A DNA stretch of 35,002 nt. Source: Deltaproteobacteria bacterium. Its GTDB lineage: Bacteria > Desulfobacterota > Dissulfuribacteria > Dissulfuribacterales > QOAL01. A program made the position numbers and the translations under genes. Location of the stretch: contig JALWYS010000197.1 in assembly GCA_027003115.1 (NCBI GenBank), positions 1 to 35,002 on the forward strand, read 5' to 3'. How positions within the stretch are numbered: the first letter of the stretch is position 1; each line of letters starts with the position of its first letter. Shown here one piece after another: positions 16,150-25,083 of this stretch. A model generated the notes under the pieces. It worked only from the letters and a program-made list of their open reading frames with translations. It had not been told where the DNA came from and did not search any database.

Positions 16150-18643
16150 TTTTGTCTTCCTCAAAACCGGATGAAAAGTCTGACCTCCCCCTTAAAAATT
16201 CCTCTGCCAAGGCCTCCACATCAATCTCAGGCTTAAGATACATGTCCATTAACCTAGTTGCGCCTACAAGCCGACCAAGTTCTTTTAATATTTTCTTGAC
16301 GTCATCCTCCGGAACCTGGGAAATCTTGCCATCTACCAGCTCACCTGTGCTTTCAGCCTCAAAGCCTAGTCTTCTAAGAATATGAATGAGAAATTGGGTT
16401 CGCAACAGCCTACCTTCAGGAGCACCACCTCCACCAGAGAATCTGAATGTGATATAGTTCGCCTGGCTGTTTTCCGTACAAAGGGCGTTTATCTGCACAA
16501 AATGGTAGCCAAAGCGCACGTTGAGATTCATGTAATCCCGGGCAACAACGGCGTAGCTTGAAAGCTGAGCAGAATCCTTGCTCACAACCCCCCCTGCAAG
16601 CATGATGTTGTCATAATCTCCCCAGGCAAAGTGTTCTACCTCAGTCCACTTTATAGAGGGATCAGTTAGCCCCTTCCAAAAAGCCTGCATGGGTACAGAT
16701 GAGATGTTTTCAATGGATATCTCCTCAAGACCTTCTGCCTCATCCTTTATTCCTCCTCCAACGTCCAACACATAAAAGACCAGAGGGAGCCCATCCTTGA
16801 GCCTCTTGGTGCCTTTTCCTGTTATGCTGCCCTTGCTTCCAAGGGAAAACATTTCCCTCATGGAGGTCTCGTGACAAAATCTGATTATATCATGAAAGGA
16901 CCGACAGCCTTCTGGCCTGAAATCAGGGGAATCTGGGTCCACCAGGCTCAAGTGACATGCAAGTTTAATAAGCTGTTTAAGCATGGAAAAGATGGGCCTG
17001 TTTTCCTCCTTTTCCCTATCCCTCAAGGACGATCTCTGCTCACATTCCTTTACCTTTCCATGATAGACGCTGCAGTTATCTGCATCCACTGTTACAAGTT
17101 CGTTGTTTTTAAGTACGCTTAAAGCATCATTCATGCCGCAGATGTATGGGATACCCATTTCTCTTGCCACTGAGGCACAGTGGCTTGCAGGGCTTCCCTC
17201 TTCAGTAACCATGGCCCTGATCCTGTCAAAGACAACCACATAGTCTGGAGGGGCTGTTCTTGACACTAGCACGGCACCTTCTTGAATAGTGTAAAGGTCT
17301 CCTGTTGAAAATACCCTGTGGACCCGTCCACAGGCACAGCCTCCAGATGCACTCTGGCCACCTGTCAGAATTGTAATAAGACCCTTTGGCATTTTTTGGC
17401 GTTCTTTAGTTTTTTGGTCGCCAGATTCCAATGACAAAGGACGCGCCTGTAAAACCTTGAGCTCACCCTTTTGATCAATACACCATTCCATATCAACAGG
17501 ACCTTCAATAAGCTTTTCGATTTTCACGATCCATTTTGCAAGCCCTTTGGCAAGCCTTTCATTAAGATTTCTGCAAAAGAGGCCCCTTTCAATAGATGCC
17601 ACCTTCATGGAATGCCTGTTTACCACAATTTGGGCAGGCCTGACCTTTCCAGACACCACCTGTTCGCCCTGCCCTTCAGTGGCATAAATACAGATGAAAT
17701 CGTCTTTTTTCCTTTCCGGATCCCTGGAATAGGCAACACCTGCGCAAAGAGGCTCTATCATCTCCTGCACTATAGCTGCCATGGGGGTTTCAAGATCACA
17801 GTACCCCTTTTTAATCCTGTAATAGATGGCATTTGGAGTGTATTTGCTTTCAATCACCTTCTTGTAGGAAATTTTTATGTCATTGGCATGAACACCTATG
17901 ATCGATAGATACTGACCGGCAAAGGAGCTGCTGCTATCTTCTGCCACTGCACTTGACCTTACGGAAAACTTCAGCCTGCTGGTTGAACCAAAATTTTTTT
18001 CCAAAGCCGTCTCTATTTCTGCCTGTAGTGGGAGAGGAATATCAGCGGACCTAAAATAACTGAGAATCTTCGTAGAACAGCGCTTGAGACTTTCAGGATC
18101 TTTAATGTCAACCCTTGCAAGCTCTTCCTTTAATACAGGTAGCATGTCCAGGCATTCCATCAGGTAAAAAAAGGAATGGGTAGTAACAACAAAAAATTCA
18201 GGGACAGGAAGGCCAAGTTCCCTTACAAGCCTAAAGAGATTATAACCCTTTCCACCCAGGAGGTTGTCAGAAACCTCTTCCTTTAATTCAAGAGAGGCCG
18301 TAAATGGAGGAGAAATATTGTAATATTTGGGTTCAAGCAAAAATCGGCAGTAAAAATCAATCTTTTTATAGTAATCCCTTAGATTTCCATATTTAAGGGG
18401 TGAAAGCTCAATAAGCGCTTCCACCATTTCGCTTACGGCCTTTGATAGGCTTTCAAAAACCTTATAAACACGATAACAATCAACCTCCTTTTTTTTATAA
18501 AATATCTCTTCCAATTGGGCCAAGTAAACATGGGCCTCTTTGTCAGCAACCAGGATCTTTTTAAAGGCCTCGTATTTTTTCTTGGCAAGCACTCCTGGAG
18601 CAAAAAATTGGTAGGTCAAATACTTAAAAAGTGTAAGAGGCAT
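16139..18643 (-). CDS. PEP-synthase/PPDK-like dikinase with a noncanonical C-terminal region
   Basis: ATP-binding region NLLGGKGYNLFRLVRELGLPVP, FSVRSSAVAEDSSSSFAGQYLS, DMEWCIDQKGELKVLQARPLS. Phosphohistidine domain VTEEGSPASHCASVAREMGIPYICG. The last ~290 aa do not look like the PEP-utilizer TIM barrel. Confidence 0.82.
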   Translation of the reverse strand: MPLTLFKYLTYQFFAPGVLAKKKYEAFKKILVADKEAHVYLAQLEEIFYKKKEVDCYRVYKVFESLSKAVSEMVEALIELSPLKYGNLRDYYKKIDFYCRFLLEPKYYNISPPFTASLELKEEVSDNLLGGKGYNLFRLVRELGLPVPEFFVVTTHSFFYLMECLDMLPVLKEELARVDIKDPESLKRCSTKILSYFRSADIPLPLQAEIETALEKNFGSTSRLKFSVRSSAVAEDSSSSFAGQYLSIIGVHANDIKISYKKVIESKYTPNAIYYRIKKGYCDLETPMAAIVQEMIEPLCAGVAYSRDPERKKDDFICIYATEGQGEQVVSGKVRPAQIVVNRHSMKVASIERGLFCRNLNERLAKGLAKWIVKIEKLIEGPVDMEWCIDQKGELKVLQARPLSLESGDQKTKERQKMPKGLITILTGGQSASGGCACGRVHRVFSTGDLYTIQEGAVLVSRTAPPDYVVVFDRIRAMVTEEGSPASHCASVAREMGIPYICGMNDALSVLKNNELVTVDADNCSVYHGKVKECEQRSSLRDREKEENRPIFSMLKQLIKLACHLSLVDPDSPDFRPEGCRSFHDIIRFCHETSMREMFSLGSKGSITGKGTKRLKDGLPLVFYVLDVGGGIKDEAEGLEEISIENISSVPMQAFWKGLTDPSIKWTEVEHFAWGDYDNIMLAGGVVSKDSAQLSSYAVVARDYMNLNVRFGYHFVQINALCTENSQANYITFRFSGGGGAPEGRLLRTQFLIHILRRLGFEAESTGELVDGKISQVPEDDVKKILKELGRLVGATRLMDMYLKPEIDVEALAEEFLRGRSDFSSGFEEDKNGL

Positions 18644-18780
18644 GATAACATTTCCCTCGAGAGTTATAGGGAATAAAAAAACTGAGATATTTTCCTAATC
18701 TTTGGATTTAAGGCCCCTAATCCCTCAAGGGCATAAAAAAACGGTTCATAAATATTTTTTTACCAGAAAAGGAAGGAATA

Positions 18781-18808
18781 GAAAAGAAAAGGCCGCACGC
18801 AGGCGGCC
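18781..18808 (-). terminator. Rho-independent terminator of the pil operon
   Basis: On the - strand: GGCCGC-ctgcgt-GCGGCC followed by TTTTCTTTTC, about 40 nt downstream of the secretin stop. Confidence 0.85.
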
Positions 18809-18849
18809 CTTCATCAACTTGCCAAAACCATGTATTCTATTTCCGTAGA

Positions 18850-20661
18850 TTAAATCTCCACTATCTGCGGCCTTAAAAGGATTACAAGCTCTCTCTTTTT
18901 GATAAATTTTCTTTCGCTTTTAAAGGCGTAACCTATTAGGGGCAAGTCGCCGAGAAATGGTACCTTGTTCCCTTCAACCCCTTCGGTACTGTCTATTATA
19001 CCACCGATTACCAGGAGATGACCATTTTTTACCCTTGCCATTGTAGTCATTTCACGAAGGTTTACCTCTGGCAGATCGACTTCTGCATAACCGGTAAGGA
19101 AGGAGCCAAACTGCCTTGGGGTTATCTTGGCAAGGCGGCTGTTTACTGGGGTAAGCTGAAGTACTATCTCGTCGTCTGATTCTATATTTGCAATCACTCC
19201 AAGGCCTATGCCCGACAGGATGTCCCTTGTTTCAATAGTGTAGGATGTGGTGGCACCGTTACCTGTGTCATTAACCACCGTGGTAACCTTGTCGATGTAT
19301 CTGGTAGTTTTACCACCTGTGATCATGGCAGGCTGTCCATTAAGAAGCGATAATTTGGGATTGGACAGCACCTTTACATTTCCAAACTCGTCAAGAAAAT
19401 TGATAATGAGATCAAAGGGTTCCCTTGTCATGGTAACACTTTCAAGAAGCTTGATACCATCCGTAGGATAAATCTGACCGTTCTTTCCAAACGTCATGTG
19501 GAAATTAAAGGCCGAGTTCTTGAGGAGTCCGCTCCAGTCAACCCCCTTGCTGCTGGAGTCATCCAGATCCACCTCAATTATTTTTGCTTCAATTACCACC
19601 TGTTTGGCAAGCATCTCGTGAAGATGATCCAGGTAATTTTCCACCTTTTCAAGAATGGACCTGGGAGCGGTGACCGTTACTATCCCAAGGGGCTTGTCAA
19701 TGGTAAAGTAAAATCCTTTTCTGGTTCCCTCGCCGGTTCCCTGTACCACCTGTGTATTTTCCGTCTGCTGCGTGTTTCGGTTGTTTCCCTCAAGCCTTAA
19801 TCTAGCCTGTTCTTGCTGTACACAAAGGGCCTGCTGGGCAGGGTTGTTTGGATACCTCGTTCTGCAAAGACTTTCAATTCTAGACTGGTCAAGTGTTTCT
19901 GTTTGTGCCTCAGGCACATTTAGGGTTGCCAGATCCAGGATCCTTCCCAGGTTTTCCTCGATTGTTTTCCATATATTGATATTCTCATCATTGTGCTCAA
20001 CAGATAACTCTCCCTGAAGTCCGGTTTCTACATCCCCGGCGTTGCCTAAAAAATCGCCTCCAACAGCCGTCTTATAACTTCCTGTGAGGAAGGGGCATGT
20101 GACATGGAAGCGTTTTGTATCCTTATATTTGACTATTATGGTGCGGTTCTTGAATTCATAGAAATAATCAACCTGTCTTAAAAGATCGCTTAAAGCGTCC
20201 CAGAAGCTGGCATCTGCCTTGATGTTTACGTTAACAAGGATGTCCTGATCCACATCACTTGCCCAGCTTACATTCATTCCCTTCAAATCAGCCAAGGATT
20301 TTACTATTTTGTGTAAAGGCACGCGGCCATTCTTTGAATTTATGTTGGCACCAACAATCATGTCAGGAAGCTTGGAATCCTGATTGGTTATGTGAACCTC
20401 ACTTAGGCTATAAGAAGGTTTCCAATTGATACCAGGCTTTAATGAAGACGAACTTGCGCTTGTTCGTGACGCCAGTTTTGGTAATTTTTCTGTACCGCTA
20501 GGGAGCTGTTCACTTGATTTTACGGCCGGCTTATTAAGCTCCTGCTGATTCGTACCTGGATTAACATTGTGTTGAGCGCAGCCACTTAACACAATAAATC
20601 CAAACAAAATTAAAGGAATCAAAAACCTTTTTAGCCTTATATTGGTGAGAGGAGCCGACAT
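18850..20661 (-). CDS. type IV pilus outer-membrane secretin (PilQ/MshL-like lipoprotein)
   Basis: Lipobox LSGC, KIVKSLADLKGMNVSWASDVDQDILVNVNIKADASFWDALSDLL (STN-like), secretin domain VLSNPKLSLLNGQPAMITGG...LPEVNLREMTTMARVKNGHLLVIGGII...VPFLGDLPLIGYAFKSE. Start at MSAPLTNIRLKR preferred over the tracked 20712. Confidence 0.9.
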   Translation of the reverse strand: MSAPLTNIRLKRFLIPLILFGFIVLSGCAQHNVNPGTNQQELNKPAVKSSEQLPSGTEKLPKLASRTSASSSSLKPGINWKPSYSLSEVHITNQDSKLPDMIVGANINSKNGRVPLHKIVKSLADLKGMNVSWASDVDQDILVNVNIKADASFWDALSDLLRQVDYFYEFKNRTIIVKYKDTKRFHVTCPFLTGSYKTAVGGDFLGNAGDVETGLQGELSVEHNDENINIWKTIEENLGRILDLATLNVPEAQTETLDQSRIESLCRTRYPNNPAQQALCVQQEQARLRLEGNNRNTQQTENTQVVQGTGEGTRKGFYFTIDKPLGIVTVTAPRSILEKVENYLDHLHEMLAKQVVIEAKIIEVDLDDSSSKGVDWSGLLKNSAFNFHMTFGKNGQIYPTDGIKLLESVTMTREPFDLIINFLDEFGNVKVLSNPKLSLLNGQPAMITGGKTTRYIDKVTTVVNDTGNGATTSYTIETRDILSGIGLGVIANIESDDEIVLQLTPVNSRLAKITPRQFGSFLTGYAEVDLPEVNLREMTTMARVKNGHLLVIGGIIDSTEGVEGNKVPFLGDLPLIGYAFKSERKFIKKRELVILLRPQIVEI

Positions 20662-20677
20662 AATATTTAAACCTCCT

Positions 20678-21910
20678 TTATTTGTTAGGTCCTGTTGCAC
20701 CGGACAGGGCATTCAACCTCAGTTTTGCAAACCGAATCATGTTAGTTGGTACATTTTCTCCAGAAGATAGGAGCGATCTGTACTCTGCAATGGCCTGGGG
20801 TATCTTTGAAAGATATTCGTAACACTGAGCCTTAAGCATGAGCATATCTGGAGTTATGTTAAAGTTTGATTCAATCCGGTTTATCAGCCTTAAAGCCTGC
20901 CTGTAATTTCCCTGGGAGAAGGAAAAGACTGCATAATTCCACAATATGTCCTTTGTGGGCTTTATGTTCATTGCAAGCTCAAAATATTGCTTTGCCTCAT
21001 CTGGACGATCCATTCTATCAAGAGCTATGGCCGCTATGGCAGCTGCCTCGGCATCCTTCTTCCTGAGTTTGAGTGCCCTTTTTGCATAGTTAAAGGCAGC
21101 AAGGTTGTCGTTTTTCTTAAGAGCCAAGGCCGCAAGCTTGTCAAGGAGCTTCAGATTATCTGGCCATATTTCAGCAGCCTTTTTCAGGGATTCGTAGGCT
21201 CCCACCATGTTTCCATATTTTTCCTGGGATGCGGCCTTCTTTATCAGTTTTTCGGCCTTCATCACCTGTTTAAGGGGCGTAGTTGATTTCCGCTTATTTT
21301 CCACGGTCAACGTGCTTTTGATCCTCTTAATTCCAGAAATTTCGACAGTTCCTGGCACAGTCTCAAGGGTTCCTGAAGCAGAAGGTGCACCTGCCCATTC
21401 TATGGACTTTTTCTTCGGATAAATCATGATGGTGTTATTTCTTTCAATGCTTTCTAACCCTTTAAGGTTCTTGATTACCTCCAGAACAAATGTCCAGGGA
21501 ACATTATCCAGTGCCAAGGTTAAGGTACCCTTAACCCCTTCATCCACCACCACGTTCTTTCCGCTGACCTGTCCAAGTAACCTGAAGACGTTGTGCAGAT
21601 CTACTTTATAAAAATCAACTGTTATCCTCTTTGGACCTTTGAATGAATCTTCTTTACGTTCCACTACCATTTTGGTCTTTGGGAGGCTATTGGCAGCTAC
21701 TATCTCGGTTCCCGTCTTGACAGAAGCCACCTTCATGGAATGGGGCTTTCGACTCTTTAGCTCCTTAAGCCAGTAGTCCACATCACTCTTTGGATTATCG
21801 GCAAACGATGTTCCAACAAGGCCTGATGGTCCCCCACAGGCCAATCCAAGAATGAGAGTCAAAATAAGTGTGGTCCAAAAGTATGTTTCTTTTTTACTAA
21901 CTAGATTCAT
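20678..21910 (-). CDS. STN (secretin N-terminal-like) plus TPR protein of the pilus operon
   Basis: FYKVDLHNVFRLLGQVSGKNVVVDEGVKGTLTLALDNVPWTFVLEVI (STN-like), then TPR units (YESLKKAAEIWPDNLKLLDKLAALALKKNDNLAAFNYAKRALKLR...AKQYFELAMNIKP). Start at MNLVSKKE preferred over the tracked 21976. Confidence 0.8.
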   Translation of the reverse strand: MNLVSKKETYFWTTLILTLILGLACGGPSGLVGTSFADNPKSDVDYWLKELKSRKPHSMKVASVKTGTEIVAANSLPKTKMVVERKEDSFKGPKRITVDFYKVDLHNVFRLLGQVSGKNVVVDEGVKGTLTLALDNVPWTFVLEVIKNLKGLESIERNNTIMIYPKKKSIEWAGAPSASGTLETVPGTVEISGIKRIKSTLTVENKRKSTTPLKQVMKAEKLIKKAASQEKYGNMVGAYESLKKAAEIWPDNLKLLDKLAALALKKNDNLAAFNYAKRALKLRKKDAEAAAIAAIALDRMDRPDEAKQYFELAMNIKPTKDILWNYAVFSFSQGNYRQALRLINRIESNFNITPDMLMLKAQCYEYLSKIPQAIAEYRSLLSSGENVPTNMIRFAKLRLNALSGATGPNK

Positions 21911-22517
21911 CGCCTTCCTCCGGATGGAGATATAAAATTCTGTCTCTATAGGTTGGCTGTCCCCTAAGGTCTTCAACCTTTTCCTTCACAACCACCCTGT
22001 CCCTTGTGATGGATACCACCTTACCATCATTGTATCCGATCCTTGTTCCAGGCCTTAAGGTATACCCAATACCAGAAGCATCCTGCGCCATGGCCAGGGC
22101 GCCACCGTTTGGTTCAAGCACGATTCCAACAAGAGTTAACTGGCCTACGTCCATACACTCAAGGGCCGTGTCACACCTTTCGGGTTTCCGCGCAACTTTC
22201 TTTTGCTTGACAGACGGTCCCTTTCGCACCTCTGTGCTAAGAAATGGTTTGAACGGATCTGGTTTACCAGCTGCCACGTAGCGGTAGTCCACAGGCGCAA
22301 GTAAACTTTCCAGCCTGTTCTTGTATTGCTCTATTTTGTTGGCGATTTTTTTGTTTGAAGTTGCTGAGGACCGGTTTGGAATCTTCCCCTTGTTTGGGCT
22401 TGCAAGAGACTTCTGGCCTGTTGATTCTGTGCTTACTGCCAGCGCCACAAATAAAATCAAAAGCCTGCCTAACGTCCTTAAACTTCGTAACTTTGCAAAG
22501 GAAATTTTGCTCATCAT
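21897..22517 (-). CDS. pilP: type IV pilus assembly protein PilP
   Basis: YVAAGKPDPFKPFL, LECMDVGQLTLVGIVLEPNGGALAMAQDASGIGYTLRPGTRIGYNDGKVVSI: PilP signature, in order after pilO. Confidence 0.88.
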   Translation of the reverse strand: MMSKISFAKLRSLRTLGRLLILFVALAVSTESTGQKSLASPNKGKIPNRSSATSNKKIANKIEQYKNRLESLLAPVDYRYVAAGKPDPFKPFLSTEVRKGPSVKQKKVARKPERCDTALECMDVGQLTLVGIVLEPNGGALAMAQDASGIGYTLRPGTRIGYNDGKVVSITRDRVVVKEKVEDLRGQPTYRDRILYLHPEEGDESS

Positions 22518-23278
22518 TTTTTCTTCTTGCCTTTTCCTTTTGCCTTTTTTTGTTCCTGGGGAGTTAGAAATCTATAGGTCAGTGCTGTACACTTGGTGTG
22601 AATTACCCAGTTGCTTCCCCTTTGAACCACACCTTTTACGTCTTGAGCAGAGGTCTTTGAAGCATCAGAAGCACCCTGGACAGCACTGCCATTTGGTTGT
22701 TTGTTAACTGCCTGACTCCATATCTGAGAGCTTTCCTTGGCATTTCCCATGCTCACATCTTCAATATGAACAATTCTTGCCATCCTGCTTATCCTATCGA
22801 AAAAGACCGCGGTATTGTGAAATGGACCTTCTAACTCTAAAGACACGGGAATGGCGGCATAGAACTTGTTTATCTTTTCCGATCCAGGCTTAAACGCCTG
22901 AAACTCAAGCCGTGCCTCATTTCCCAGGGAGGAAATCTCTGTAAGCACAGATGGGATATCCTCCTTTTCAGGAAGGAGCTTCATGGCCTGTTTCAATATT
23001 CCTTCCATTTCCTTGAGTTCTTTTTCGAGCTTTGGAATCTGTTTGCTTTTTTGTTCAAGGATGGCTATTTCCTGTTTCAGCCTTGGAATCTTTGTTGAGA
23101 TGGAATCCATTTCTCCAATGCGGGCTGAGAGAAACAGATACCAAAAAAGGCCTATGGGCAGAAGCCAGGAAAGAATGAAAATCAAGATCTTCTGCCATAC
23201 AGGCATTGTGTAAACCGTATCAAAAAGTGTTGATGGAATCTTTACCTGAAGTTTATCTTTTACAGACATGGCATTCAC
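22514..23278 (-). CDS. pilO: type IV pilus assembly protein PilO
   Basis: Single N-terminal TM, coiled coil (KLEKELKEMEGILKQAMKLLPEKEDIPSVLTEISSLGNEARLEFQAFKPG) and position between pilN and pilP. Confidence 0.88.
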   Translation of the reverse strand: MNAMSVKDKLQVKIPSTLFDTVYTMPVWQKILIFILSWLLPIGLFWYLFLSARIGEMDSISTKIPRLKQEIAILEQKSKQIPKLEKELKEMEGILKQAMKLLPEKEDIPSVLTEISSLGNEARLEFQAFKPGSEKINKFYAAIPVSLELEGPFHNTAVFFDRISRMARIVHIEDVSMGNAKESSQIWSQAVNKQPNGSAVQGASDASKTSAQDVKGVVQRGSNWVIHTKCTALTYRFLTPQEQKKAKGKGKKKK

Positions 23279-23295
23279 TCACGTAAAAGTGCTAT

Positions 23296-23838
23296 TTAAA
23301 GGACTAGATCAGCCACCAGATCAAACTGCATGAGATCGTGTCCCTGTATTTTTTGCCTCCTTGTGTTCACCAGCTTCACTTTTTTGGTAGATGGCGAAGC
23401 GTCAAGCCTTTTCATGAAAAGGGCAACAGTATGGTTATCAAGGGCTATACCAGACAGTTTGAGCTGTCCTCCCTGAAGGTTCATGCTTTTTAGCCACAAC
23501 CTGTCTATAGGGAGGCAAGTAACCACCTCGTCCATTATTTTGACTGTTCTTGTCCTTCCCTTTTGAAGCCGTTCTATTGCATTGAATTTCGCCTCTATTT
23601 CCTTACTTTTCTTCTTGGCCTGGGTTATCTTTTTTTCTACGTAGGCTAGTTGTGCCTTTCTGGCCTCAAGCCTTTTAAGCTCTTTTCTTTGTGCCGATAC
23701 CTTGCCTTGGATAGCGAAACCCAATGCAAAAAGACCGGCAAGAAGCAGCATGAAGGACAAGAAAAATACAGATACCTGTTGTCTGACTGCTTCCCTTTTC
23801 TTCCACTCCCTTACAGGTAATAGATTTATGGAAATCAC
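23296..23838 (-). CDS. pilN: type IV pilus assembly protein PilN
   Basis: MISINLLPVREWKKREA start, TM, coiled coil, VTCLPIDRLWLKSMNLQGGQLKLSGIALDNHTVALFMKRLD. Confidence 0.9.
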   Translation of the reverse strand: MISINLLPVREWKKREAVRQQVSVFFLSFMLLLAGLFALGFAIQGKVSAQRKELKRLEARKAQLAYVEKKITQAKKKSKEIEAKFNAIERLQKGRTRTVKIMDEVVTCLPIDRLWLKSMNLQGGQLKLSGIALDNHTVALFMKRLDASPSTKKVKLVNTRRQKIQGHDLMQFDLVADLVL

Positions 23839-24911
23839 TATTCAGCACTCCTTAAGGCCAATCCACTGGCAATAGCCATCTGAGGTGAAACGCTGGCCAG
23901 ATATTTTTCATCAATGCTTTTATCTGCCTTTTTGCTGTTAAAGGCATTGAGCCTCCTGGTTTCAAGACCAAGCGAGTCACTGAAATAATCCTCAATGCCA
24001 GATAACATGGATGTGCCTCCACTAATAAAGACACACGTAGGGAATTCCTCTGGAGGAGAACTAGACTTGAAAAAACTTATGGCCTTTTTGATCTCCTTGG
24101 TCCAAAGACTGGTCATGTCTTGAACCACCTCACCAATCTCTCTGGCAAGGACCTTATCCTTAGTACCCCCTATTTTTACTGCCTCTGCGTCCTCACGATT
24201 AAGACCAGTTGCATCCTGGATGGCTTCGGTAAGCTGTTCGCCGCCCATGGTCATGTCCCTGGTAAAAATGGGCATGCCCTTTTTCACTATGTTCAAATTG
24301 GTCTTGCTCGCCCCTATGTCTATAAGAACCGCCGGCTCCTCCACCTTCCCAAAGGCAAGCTCAAAGGCGTTAACCAGGGTGAAGGCGTCCACGTCTATTA
24401 CAGATGGAGTAAGCCCCACCCCTTCAAGGAGATTTGCATATTCGTCCACAATCTCCTTCTTGGCTGCTACAAGAAAAATGTCGCTACCGCCGTTGTCAGC
24501 CTCATAGGTCTTAAGGATACTGAAATCTATGTATACGTCTGAAATTTCAAAGGGAACGTATTTTTCGGACTCGATGATCAGGTTTTCCTCAATCTCTCGT
24601 TCACTCATGTAAGGTACATGAATTTTCTTTACGATTACGGAATAGCCTGAAATGGATGTGGAGGCCTTTTTTAAGGAGGGCTGTAGGTTTGATATGATTT
24701 TTTCTAAGACCTCCTGGACCATATCAAGCTCCTTTATGGAGCCGTCAACGATTGCTCCCTGCGGCAGAAGAGCCCTGCCAACTTTTTTGACTTGCATGTT
24801 GCCACCGTTTCCAGAAAACTCTACAACCTTAATGGTGTGTGAGCCCAAATCGACACCAAGAGTAAGTTGTGGCCTTTTTTTGAATAGCCCTTTTAAATTA
24901 AATTTTTTCAT
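23838..24911 (-). CDS. pilM: type IV pilus assembly protein PilM (actin-like ATPase)
   Basis: LTLGVDLGSHTIKVVEFSG, VLIDIGASKTNLNIVKKGMPIFTRDMTMGGEQLTEAI, CVFISGGTSMLSGIEDYF. Confidence 0.92.
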   Translation of the reverse strand: MKKFNLKGLFKKRPQLTLGVDLGSHTIKVVEFSGNGGNMQVKKVGRALLPQGAIVDGSIKELDMVQEVLEKIISNLQPSLKKASTSISGYSVIVKKIHVPYMSEREIEENLIIESEKYVPFEISDVYIDFSILKTYEADNGGSDIFLVAAKKEIVDEYANLLEGVGLTPSVIDVDAFTLVNAFELAFGKVEEPAVLIDIGASKTNLNIVKKGMPIFTRDMTMGGEQLTEAIQDATGLNREDAEAVKIGGTKDKVLAREIGEVVQDMTSLWTKEIKKAISFFKSSSPPEEFPTCVFISGGTSMLSGIEDYFSDSLGLETRRLNAFNSKKADKSIDEKYLASVSPQMAIASGLALRSAE

Positions 24912-25083
24912 AACCCTTTAAAAATTTCCCCGTAATCTTCATGTTATTATCTTGTTCGGCATGAGCATTTTTTTTCTAAAGCACTCTGAAAGACTTGTTA
25001 AAAAAATTTTGCTAATTATCATTACAACCGTTAATTATGAAACCCTCAAAAAACATTTAACTATTTGAAAATTTTAAAAATTA

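Noticed and set aside
17471-17908. 145-aa + strand ORF
   Set aside because: Antisense to the dikinase ATP-binding region, whose - strand translation has clear motifs.
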